Source: Purpureocillium takamizusanense (lineage: Eukaryota > Ascomycota > Sordariomycetes > Hypocreales > Ophiocordycipitaceae). Taken from it: a DNA stretch of 64,000 nt. Below, piece by piece: positions 56,471 to 64,000 of the stretch (within the stretch, counting starts at the first letter, position 1; each line of letters begins with the position of its first letter). The DNA lies in contig NC_063077.1 of the NCBI RefSeq assembly GCF_022605165.1, positions 434,001 to 498,000 of the forward strand, given 5' to 3'. The notes under the pieces were generated by a model. That model had not been told where the DNA came from. It did no database searches and saw only the letters and a program-made list of their open reading frames with translations. The position numbers and the translations under genes were made by a program.

Positions 56471-57500
56471 ATGGCACCCGTCATCATCGACACCTCGGAC
56501 GACCTCGACCTGCGCCCCGCCGCCGCCATGACGAAATCCGCCGCCCGCACCCTGTTGCTGGCCCCGCCATCCGTTGCCGCCCACGAGGAACGCCTGCGCG
56601 ACGCCCTCGCCGGCCTCGACCGCGCCCGCACCGATATCCAGATGCTCGACCGCCTGGCCGCCCGCCTCGTCGCCCTCCCCTCTGCCGCCTACGACCAGGT
56701 TTTGGTCCTCGCCGACCCAGAGTCCGTGCCCCTGCAGCAGCTCGGCCGCGATGTCTACGCCCTGCTCGTGCCCGCCATGCGCTCCGGTGGCGCGCTGCGC
56801 TTCCAGAGCGGCCGTCCCGGCGCCCGTGACGCAAAGGAAGCCATCCTCGCTGGCCTGGTTGAGCGCGATGGCGGCGCTGCCTTTGACAAGGTGGACGAGG
56901 AGGAGACGGTCGTGCCCCTGCGGCTGGGCAAGAAGAAGACGAATGGCGCTGCGCAGCCGCCCCAGAAGAACGGTCTGACCGTCGACGAAAACGCCGTCAA
57001 GTTTGACTTGGGCTCTCTCAACGACCTCGACGACGACGATGAAATCATCGACGAAAACGGCTTGCTCACAGAGGAAGACCTCAAGCGCCGCCCCGTCCAG
57101 CGTTCGTCAACCCACCCCCTCGTCCCACCCCTTCTCCCCCATCTGCACGCCACGAGGGCATCACCAGCGTTCGTCTTGCTAACATTTCCGGCCCACAGCT
57201 GAGAACTGCAACCCCCAGAAGCGCCGCCGCCCCTGCAAGGACTGCACGTGCGGCCTCGCCGCCAAGTTCGAGGCCGAGGACAAGCAGCGCCGCGCCGACG
57301 CCGACGCCGGGCTCGGCGCCCTCAAGCTCGACGCAAACGACCTCAACGAGCTTGACTTCACCGTCAAGGGCAAGACGGGCTCCTGCAACAACTGCTCTCT
57401 CGGCGACGCCTTCCGCTGCAGCACCTGCCCCTACGTCGGCCTGCCCGCCTTCAAGCCCGGCGAGGAGGTCCGCCTGCTCAACGACGTGGCCCAGCTGTAA
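56471..57500 (+). CDS. DRE2: Fe-S cluster assembly protein Dre2 (anamorsin/CIAPIN1)
   Basis: Component of the cytosolic iron-sulfur assembly (CIA) machinery; it takes electrons from Tah18 and also serves the ribonucleotide reductase cofactor. Exons 56471-57101 and 57199-57500 with a 97-nt intron (donor GTTCGT, CTAAC branch point) give 310 residues. The N-terminal half is the degenerate methyltransferase-like domain. The C-terminus carries the two cluster motifs: [18 protein letters not shown] (CxnCxxCxC) and [17 protein letters not shown] (twin Cx2C), then [13 protein letters not shown]. All motif cysteines are present. A weaker upstream in-frame ATG at 56183 would add a sequence without domain character, so the ATG at 56471 is taken. 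Confidence 0.93.
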
Positions 57501-58450
57501 AGGGCTCCCCTGTCGATGATTTGTACGTTTCAAGGCCTCACAATTATGACAAACGGACTTGGTCGGGGCTTGGGTCATGGCATACACGTCTTTTTATATG
57601 TTTCTCATGGATGGCGTTCAAGGCGCCGAGCGGGTTATCGCAGACGGATACACCATGTCTGGCCTCTCATGGACTGACGGCTTGATTGATTGATTTTGGT
57701 TGATATAAAGGAGGCCAGCCGGCATAAAGCAGCAGCCTATAGACTCTCTCATACGAAGTACGCCCTCACTGAAGAGAGCAAGAAGAATGGTATTCCACGC
57801 CACATCTCGAACATGCGAAATGAGACACGCGGGACAGGTGCATTGCTTACTCGTCTGCCTAAATCTCGTGTTGGCCTATGTCGCCCATTCTGTCCACATG
57901 GTCATCGTGTCGCCGCGTCTCCCTGCGCGACCGCCTGACGGGGAGCCTGACGGCCACAACTGCGGTGAGGGCTATCAACGGCCAGCGTGAGCATGACGAG
58001 TGAAGAACCCGGCGCATCTGCGGATACAGACAGACAGGCTGGCTGGCAGACGATGTACGCTGGTAGATTGGGTTTGGTCTCGAACTGCGCGGCGCCGCTG
58101 GATAGACGCCTTCAGCCGCACTCGGGCCGGACTCGAGGGCGCGAGGCGCGGAGCTGAAAGGCCGTACGTGGGCTGCCCAGCGCCGCAGTGGAAGGCGAAG
58201 TGCGTTGAGTTTAGCCAGGCCTCAGCTCATCAGCGCGGGGGCAGTCGCGTACCCAGGTGCAGATGATGTGAATAAAAGGCATCGGCAAAGAGCCGGGCAG
58301 CCCTCTGCATCGTTGTTGCTACGGACTTGGGAAGCTGGGCCGATCAGGCTGCAACGAGGCGCGTTTGTGACGCAACACGTTGTACTACTTTGTGCGACAC
58401 ACTGGGGAGGGGGGCGGCAGGCCGAGCAGGCAGGCAGGCGGCGGTCTACA
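57501..58450. other. Tandem intergenic region
   Basis: DRE2 3' side and F-box promoter. No gene or RNA recognised. An open frame extends upstream from 58451 to 58205 but is not protein-like. Confidence 0.55.
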
Positions 58451-59878
58451 ATGACATCTACGGTGACGACGGAGGCGCTGCTACACAGAGACAGATACGA
58501 CATGCTGGTGCGCGACGGGGGAGGAGGAAAGGCCCGGGTCACGAATGAGATGCCGACGATAGGGGACGAAATGAATGGCGGCGAAGACGGCGACGAAGCA
58601 CGACGGCGACGGCCCGTGGCGGAGGTGGTGCAGGAGACGGTGTCCGGCCATACGGCGATGCGGCGCGTCTTCGAGACGAGCGAGCTCCTGGAGCTGATCC
58701 TCGTGCGCGTCGACATGCAGACGCTGCTCGTCTCTGCACAGCGCGCGAGCCGCACCTGGCACGCCCTGATAGAAACCTCGCCGGCCCTCCAGCGACGGCT
58801 GTTCTTTCTGCCCGAACAGCGGCGGCGGCGGCGGCGGCGGCAGCAACGGGAGCGAGATACATCGAGCGCGGACACAGATACAGACGCCGCCACGGAACTC
58901 GAGCCGAACCAACGCTGGGAGCGCGAGCAGGAGCGCGTCGACAACCCGCTGCTCAAAGCGCACTTCGCGCCTTTCTTCGCGGACCCCATTGACCCGCTGC
59001 AGCTCGTCCCCGCGGCGGGCGACGTGACGCTCGAGGAGGCGCTGTGGGAGCTCGACGAGGAGATTGCGGTGCCGAGCGCGCGGGCTGTCTTTCGTGAGCT
59101 GCCGCTGCACCGTCTGCACGGCGAAGGAGGAGGCGACAGCGCGTACCGGCGCGTGGGCGCGTCGTGGAAGAGAATGCTAACGTCGCAGCCGCCCGTCACG
59201 CGCGTTGGCTTCTTGCGCCGCCTGGGCACGCGAAACGAGCCGGAGATGCAGATTTTCGAGCCGCCGCTGCCGGGCCGGCGAGACACGGGCGGAGGATGCT
59301 CCTCATCATGCTCGTCTTGCTCCTCGTCATCTGCAGAGTCGGCCAGAGGGGTCGACGCCTCCTCGCCGCCGCCGTCGTCAGCAGCAGCAACGGCATCGTC
59401 GCCGTCGCTATCAGCGTCATCATCATCCGCCTGCGGCACCCAAGGGCACAACAAACACCGGTGCGAACACCACCAGCACAAGCACGACCTGCGGATGGGC
59501 CACCTCTACCACGAAGTGCTCACGCGCATACGCTGGGCCAGCACCGCCCATTTCCAGGTGCTGGCGCATGCGCAGGCCCTGCCGCGGGACGAGTTTGTGC
59601 GGCGGGCGACGATGCCGCGGCCGTGGAACGCCGTCTGGGGCGACAACGAAGAAGTGTCTGGACTCGCCACGGCGGCAACGGCAGCGACAGCAGCAAACGA
59701 CGGCTCCGGCACCAGCACTGGCAGAGCTGTCGCCGGTCGGGCGGCACTGCGCGAGATGCACGACGCGGGCGCAGAGGTCGTCGTTGTGTCGTACCGCGGC
59801 ACGTCGTCCTGCTGCTACCTGGGTGCGTTGGACTTGGGCATTCAGTTCTGGGGCGAGTGCGTGGCGGGCAGCAGGTGA
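58451..59878 (+). CDS. F-box protein
   Basis: Probable substrate adaptor of an SCF ubiquitin ligase. Single exon, 475 residues from the ATG at 58451. The F-box is at about residues 70-120: RVFETSELLELILVRVDMQ, TLLVSAQRASRTWHALIETS, ending in LQRRLFF, the arrangement of a large fungal F-box family. Next come an Arg run, then NPLLKAHFAPFFADP, which is also typical of that family. A Cys/Ser-rich segment and a His-rich stretch (HNKHRCEHHQHKHD, about 332-345) follow; the second half (MGHLYHEVLTRIRW onward) has no domain I recognise. The sequence is intact. The adaptor role is inferred from the F-box alone. Confidence 0.85.
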   Translation: MTSTVTTEALLHRDRYDMLVRDGGGGKARVTNEMPTIGDEMNGGEDGDEARRRRPVAEVVQETVSGHTAMRRVFETSELLELILVRVDMQTLLVSAQRASRTWHALIETSPALQRRLFFLPEQRRRRRRRQQRERDTSSADTDTDAATELEPNQRWEREQERVDNPLLKAHFAPFFADPIDPLQLVPAAGDVTLEEALWELDEEIAVPSARAVFRELPLHRLHGEGGGDSAYRRVGASWKRMLTSQPPVTRVGFLRRLGTRNEPEMQIFEPPLPGRRDTGGGCSSSCSSCSSSSAESARGVDASSPPPSSAAATASSPSLSASSSSACGTQGHNKHRCEHHQHKHDLRMGHLYHEVLTRIRWASTAHFQVLAHAQALPRDEFVRRATMPRPWNAVWGDNEEVSGLATAATAATAANDGSGTSTGRAVAGRAALREMHDAGAEVVVVSYRGTSSCCYLGALDLGIQFWGECVAGSR

Positions 59879-60286
59879 ACCAGCTTGTTCTCGAAGTAGA
59901 TGCCTGAACCAGCGGAGCGGATTTTGAGAAGACGGGTTCTTCTTGCTGTAATTCGTCTGTGTTTGGCGGGTTAGTGTCGAGGCGAGATGAATGTCGGACT
60001 CGAGTGAAGCTCGGGTGTGAGTGCCAAGTACAAAGTACACCCCATCGCACACCGCCCAATTCTGCCGGACATTTTCCCAGACATGTCCCCCCACCGCCAT
60101 CACTTTTTGCGCTCTCCAAACACCACCGCACGGTCGTCATCGCATCGTCGCCTCTTTTTTTCCCGTTCTCGCACTTCTCCCCACCTCCCGCGGCCGCGCA
60201 ATCACTCTGCACGTTCTCCATCCAGGTCAAGCAAACAGCAGCAACGAACCACCCAGGCTCGGGCTACGCGCAGCATCAGCAAAACC
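59879..60286. other. Tandem intergenic region
   Basis: About 410 bases between F-box and RPB12. C/T-rich with runs of T; presumed RPB12 promoter. No gene seen. Confidence 0.6.
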
Positions 60287-60733
60287 ATGCCCCGCGAAGA
60301 GTACCAGGTCCCCACGGGCGCCGGCGCAGGAGCTGCCTCGGGCGCCCGCGGCGCCACGCACGACACGCACGCCTCCGCCGCGGGCGGCGCTGGCTCCCGC
60401 TCGGCCATGACGTATCTGTGCGGCGACTGCGGCGGCAGCGTGACGCTCAGCAAGGACGCGCTGGTGGCGTGCCCGCACTGCGCGGGCCGCGTGCTGTACA
60501 AGGAGCGCACGAAGCGGTGAGTCCCATCCTAGGCGTTGTCTCTTTGTCTCGCTGCTCTGTTTGTTTTGTCGCTTTTTGTTCTTTGCATCTCTCCGTCCCT
60601 TTCGACGGCTCGTGGGCTTCTGCCTCGTGTGGCGGAACGGAGGAGAGGATGAGAGTGGTCGCTCGCGCGGAGAACTTACGCTAACGAGAAATGTTTGTGT
60701 GTGCGCAGAATGGTGCAGTTTGAGGCGCGATAG
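60287..60733 (+). CDS. RPB12: RNA polymerase subunit Rpb12 (ABC10-alpha), shared by Pol I, II and III
   Basis: Small zinc-binding subunit common to the three nuclear RNA polymerases. Exons 60287-60516 and 60709-60733 flank a 192-nt intron (donor GTGAGT, CTAAC, acceptor GCAG) and give 84 residues. The zinc motif reads YLCGDCGG...VACPHCAGR, and the conserved ending is VLYKERTKRMVQFEAR, of which MVQFEAR comes from the 25-nt second exon. The first 40 residues are a low-complexity Ala/Gly extension, longer than in yeast Rpb12. Convergent with GPN1, whose product helps assemble and import RNA polymerase II. Confidence 0.95.
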
Positions 60734-61070
60734 AGGAAAGGCAAAGACGACGGTGCGGAATGAGATACGGGCAGACAACGAGCAAAGTTCAATAAGGCGA
60801 TGCGGTCGAGGATGTGGCGATTCCGATGACAGACGGGGGGGGGGGGGGGGGGGGCCGGTGTTTGGAGTTCTGACGGGGCATTCATGGGACTTATTCACAG
60901 CTGGAAAAGCAGCAGCAGGAGCATTTACATATCAAAACGCCTTTACGGCATCATCATCATTTTTATCCGCCTGTTCACTTCTACAAGGGCCATATTCGCC
61001 CAACAAAAAGTCCAATACCTATTGCCCCAAACACCAAACTCCGATCCATGAGCCGAGTCACTGGCGACGT
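60734..61070. other. Convergent 3' intergenic region with poly-G
   Basis: 337 bases between the RPB12 and GPN1 stop codons. It holds twenty consecutive G (60835-60854), a candidate G-quadruplex and assembly-error site. Otherwise AT-rich toward GPN1. Confidence 0.7.
60835..60854 (+). repeat. Poly-G tract, 20 bases
   Basis: Unbroken run in the 3' region shared by RPB12 and GPN1; the longest homopolymer I noted in the window. Its exact length is likely uncertain. Confidence 0.85.
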
Positions 61071-62363
61071 TCACTGTCGCTGCTTGTGGAGGTACTTGGC
61101 AAAGCTCGCATCCGCAACGATGGAGTGTTCGTTGTCGCCCATGGCCGCCTGGTACCGCTCCTGCAGCCCCTCCTTCTCCATCTCCTCGTCCGAGTCGTCC
61201 GAGTCGTTGTCGCTGGCCACGTCCACGTCGTCCGATTCGTCATCCGCCGCCTGTTGCTGTTGCTGTTGCTGCTTCTGCAGCTGCTGGTCGACAGACATGC
61301 CCTCCATCATCTTGCCGAGCTCCTTGTCGCGCGCCGCCTGGCGCTGGTTCTCGCGCTCCTCCCTCCGCCGCTGCAGCTCCGGGTAGTAGTCGCGCATAAA
61401 CTCCTGACGCTTGCCCTCGACGGCCTCGAAGAAGTCGTCGATGCCCGTGCCCATGAAGGAACTCACGCCGACCATGCTCAGGTGCGAGTAAAACTCCTCC
61501 AGCATGAGGCTCATCGAGTTGAGCAGGCTGCCCATGTACCCGCTGCCGCCGTGGCCACCGCCCTCCACGCCGCCCAGGGCGTCTGACTCTTCATCGCGCT
61601 GCAGGGCGGCCTGGAAGGCCTCAAAGTCCGTCATCCACTCCTTGGCGAACGAGGCGTCTTTCACATCCGTCTTGTTGAAGACGAGGATCATGGGCAGCTT
61701 CGTCTTGTAGAGGATGGAGCAGGCGTAGAGCATGTTGGACATGAACGTCGACGTCGACGCGGTGCGCGGCGTGTCGATGATGTAGGCGATGACGGTGGGG
61801 AAGCTCGACGCCAGCGACTCGAGCAGGATGGTGCCCGAGGCGGACCAGACAAAGGCCTCGATCTGGCCGGGCGTGTCGACGAGGATCTTCTCGATGGGCT
61901 TGCGGTCGGGCTTCTGCGGGTCGGGCTGGGCGCGCTTCTCCAGCAGGTTCACGATCTGGTCGACCTTTGTGGCGAAGAGATTGAGCGACGTTAGGATGCC
62001 GCCGTTGGGGCCCAGGTTGTACTGCTTCATGACCTCTTCGTAGTTGACCGAGTCGCGGATGTCGATGTTGGACTCGAAGGGCACCGACAGCACCGCCGGG
62101 TCGAGGTTGATAACGTACGGCGGCGTCTGCTTCTCGTGGAGGTGCGCGTTGATGCGCTGCATGAACGTCGTCTTGCCGGAGCCTGTACACGCTATGTGAG
62201 CGGCGGGCTTACCTCTCGGACTGCCACGATGCGATGCGATGCGATGCGATGCGACGCGAGGGGAGGGGAGCGGGCCTTCCTTACCTGCCATGCCGACACA
62301 GACAATGGCCACGGGCGGCGGCGGCGAGCCCAAGGCATCGTCCGAAGACGACGAGGATGCCAT
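61071..62363 (-). CDS. GPN1: GPN-loop GTPase 1 (Gpn1/Npa3)
   Basis: GTPase required for assembly and nuclear import of RNA polymerase II. Exons 62285-62363 and 61071-62182 with a 102-nt intron (donor GTAAGG, acceptor TACAG) give 396 residues. The intron splits the P-loop: joining yields [15 protein letters not shown] (residues 22-36). Further G motifs: VINLDPAV, the family-defining GPN in [22 protein letters not shown], and NKTD in [12 protein letters not shown]. The C-terminal third has a coiled-coil-like basic/acidic helix, a Gln run and acidic stretches, as in other fungal Npa3. The start MASSSSS is taken in preference to an in-frame ATG six codons upstream. Convergent with RPB12. Confidence 0.94.
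   Translation of the reverse strand: MASSSSSDDALGSPPPPVAIVCVGMAGKEGPLPSPRVASHRIASHRGSPRGKPAAHIACTGSGKTTFMQRINAHLHEKQTPPYVINLDPAVLSVPFESNIDIRDSVNYEEVMKQYNLGPNGGILTSLNLFATKVDQIVNLLEKRAQPDPQKPDRKPIEKILVDTPGQIEAFVWSASGTILLESLASSFPTVIAYIIDTPRTASTSTFMSNMLYACSILYKTKLPMILVFNKTDVKDASFAKEWMTDFEAFQAALQRDEESDALGGVEGGGHGGSGYMGSLLNSMSLMLEEFYSHLSMVGVSSFMGTGIDDFFEAVEGKRQEFMRDYYPELQRRREERENQRQAARDKELGKMMEGMSVDQQLQKQQQQQQQAADDESDDVDVASDNDSDDSDEEMEKEGLQERYQAAMGDNEHSIVADASFAKYLHKQRQ
62228..62252 (-). repeat. (GCATC)5 inside the GPN1 intron
   Basis: Five perfect GCATC units on the GPN1 sense strand (GATGC on plus), flanked by a degenerate sixth (GCGTC). Same pentamer and orientation as at 24661-24680. Confidence 0.9.
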
Positions 62364-62930
62364 GGGGAGTAAGTCTCTCACGGCTTCCCGTTTGTGGTTG
62401 TGAGATGGCTGGCTGTTGGAGTCTGCCGTCTCTATTCGTGCGTAGTGAGTGAGGGTGGTTGAAATGCAGGTCGGAGGCTCTGGCAGGCGCTGTCCAAAAA
62501 TTTGGCGGTCCCCAACTCGACTTCAACTGCCCCGCACTCCGGCGCCCGCCCGCCCCTCCCGCGGCCTCGAATGACGGATTCAGCGCGGCTCAACTTTAGC
62601 CTCTAAATCTGGGCTACCCGGCACTTGGATTGGTTTTGGACGCTCACCATACTTGGCGACCGTTGTCGTTCGCCCGACTCCTCATCCATGGCTAGAAGGG
62701 CTACTCCGGTATTATCACGATGAGTAGGCAACGCAAATAACCCCGGGAGCTCGATACGTATTGCCACTGCCCCTCCGTCATGGAGTATTTGTACCAAGAC
62801 TCATCCCCGCCCCCTCAAATTACACAGCTATACCTTCTCAAGTTCACGACAACCAGGTATTCGTCGCGTTCAGTCGCCGTCTTCCTCCGCCCTTGGCCTC
62901 CGTCTCACACACTGCGATCCGGCCTCAGAC
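62364..62930. other. Tandem intergenic region
   Basis: Between the GPN1 start and the 3' end of the ChAPs gene, both on minus. No additional feature recognised. Confidence 0.6.
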
Positions 62931-64000
62931 CTAGCCGTCCGTCCCGCTGCTGCGAAATGTCGCGCACAGTGCCGCGTAGTGGTGAGTCAGGTCCAGCACG
63001 TTCTGCGGCAGGCTCGTCGCCTGGATGATGCTCCGCACCTTGACCGCGCCCTCGTCCTCGATCAGGGTCCGGATCGTGTGCAGCAGCTCCGGACTGAACT
63101 CGCTATACCACCGGTACTGCCACGTTACCAACCGGATCACCGACGCCACCGTCTCGCGCGTGCTCTTCGTCTTCTCGAATACGCGCAGCACCCCAGCCAG
63201 CGCCTTGGGGCTGAAGCGCAGCGACAGGCACGCTCGGTACGCCTCGACGGCCTCGTCCAGATGCTGTAGCCGCTCCGCCAGCGCCCCCAGGATCTCCCAT
63301 TCCTCCGCCGATTTCTTGTACTGCATTTGCTGCGCCCGGTACTGCGCCATCTGCGTTCGCCAGATTGTATACACCCGCAAGTCTTCGTATAGCACCATGA
63401 ACAGGCTGTCCAACCATCTCTCACACAGGCGCTTTGTGTTCAGCTTGGAAAGATGCTCGTCGTTGGAAACGCTCTGCCGTTTGTCAGTATTTGCTCTCTG
63501 CTCGCCTGCGTGGGGGAACCTACGTTGTCGCTGTCCGCCTTGACCTCCTGCGGACCAACCGTATTCGAAGGCTTCTCGAGTCCGTTGCTATGGCCATTGG
63601 GTGCCAGCGTATCCGCCACTTGCTCCGTCTTCTCCGTCTCCCCGTCGTCATTCTCATCACCCTTCTCCGACTTGTCAGCCTCTGTTTCCTCCTTGTCGTC
63701 CGGCTCACCACCATTCGCAGTGGGGTCCGGCGTGCCGCGCAGGCCGTCCAAGCTCGGGCTTCGTTTTGAAGGAGCGCTCGTGGCCTCCTGCTTCTCAGTT
63801 CGGTACTCATCCTCCATGACAAAGACATTGCTTCGAATCTTGAGAAGCTGGTCCCATCCAATCTTGGCCGTCATTTCCGTCAGGATCTTATACGCCTCCT
63901 TGAACGTTCCACGATACGTCGCCGCACGCAGGCCGAGAAGACTGGCGTCGACCTGCTCCGAGAAGCGCGACTCTGGCTCGCTATCGATCTCGTCCAGTCT
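62931..64000 (-). CDS. ChAPs-family exomer subunit (Bch1/Bud7/Chs6 type), 5' end beyond window
   Basis: Cargo adaptor of the exomer coat at the trans-Golgi network, which exports chitin synthase III and other membrane proteins. The visible part has two exons, 63524->64000 and 62931-63473, with a 50-nt intron (donor GTAGGT, CTGAC, acceptor GCAG). The coding frame is open to base 64000 (RLDEIDSEPESRFSEQVDAS at the edge). TPR-like repeats are evident: LRAATYRGTFKEAYKILTEM, WDQLLKIRSNVFVMEDEY, then KRLCERWLDSLFMVLYEDLR, EWEILGALAERLQHLDEAVE, YRACLSLRFSPKA. An acidic disordered insert, Asp/Glu-rich and about 90 residues, sits before the intron. About 340 residues are seen; the N-terminal half is missing. 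Confidence 0.9.

Noticed and set aside
58205..58450. In-frame extension upstream of the F-box protein
   Set aside because: No conserved sequence; the ATG at 58451 fits the family start better.
62183..62284. Eight-base micro-exon (TCCGAGAG) inside the GPN1 intron, flanked by CAG and GTAAGC
   Set aside because: Its inclusion would break the frame, and the following intron would be only 30 nt, too short to splice.
1..64000. CRISPR arrays, bacterial operons, phage or insertion sequences
   Set aside because: The DNA is fungal nuclear; no direct-repeat/spacer pattern, transposase or reverse transcriptase ORF was seen.

Overview
This window is nuclear DNA from a filamentous ascomycete, most probably a Sordariomycete and perhaps Hypocreales. 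The evidence is short introns (about 50-210 nt) with GT(A/G)NGT donors, CTRAC branch points a few bases before the AG, GC-rich coding DNA, and fungus-specific families: CFEM/PTH11-like receptor, DUF3176, Clr5-domain protein, ChAPs/exomer subunit, DUF7702-type membrane protein. I reconstructed exon structures by eye from splice signals and reading-frame continuity. All spliced models below close in frame, but none has transcript support.

Layout. 0-14 kb: the 3'-truncated end of an alcohol acetyltransferase (minus), a large disordered protein with one membrane span and LDEIR repeats (plus), RRP1/Nop52 for 60S ribosome biogenesis (minus), an E2 ubiquitin-conjugating enzyme (plus) and an Msb3/Gyp-type TBC RabGAP (minus). 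13.6-24.15 kb: a 10.5 kb block in which I see no convincing gene, rich in simple repeats, between two divergent genes. 24-30.5 kb: an acidic nuclear-type protein, a GNAT acetyltransferase broken by at least three frame changes, a VOC/glyoxalase protein and a seven-span membrane protein.

30.5-39.5 kb is a more AT-rich accessory-looking stretch. It holds an APH-type phosphotransferase, a DUF3176 membrane protein, an EBP-type (emopamil-binding, sterol-isomerase-like) enzyme with its catalytic residues intact, and a CFEM-domain PTH11-like receptor that has to be assembled from four exons. 43-49 kb holds an aldo-keto reductase convergent with a HIT hydrolase, then a cupin with low-complexity insertions. 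49.6-54.1 kb is a four-exon, 1401-residue protein that joins an N-terminal Clr5 domain to a C-terminal fungal zinc finger.

56-64 kb returns to core genes: DRE2 (cytosolic Fe-S assembly), an F-box protein, RPB12 (shared RNA polymerase subunit) convergent with GPN1/NPA3 (RNA polymerase II assembly and nuclear import), and the 3' part of a ChAPs (Bch1/Bud7) exomer subunit that runs off the right edge.

The most interesting items are: the EBP-like isomerase in an accessory neighbourhood; the RPB12-GPN1 convergent pair; the Clr5-zinc-finger fusion with a GC-AG intron; a sense-oriented (GCATC)n repeat inside introns of two unrelated genes; the multiply frameshifted GNAT gene beside poly-C runs; and the 10.5 kb gene-free divergent region. 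I did not find a clearly new multi-gene system.
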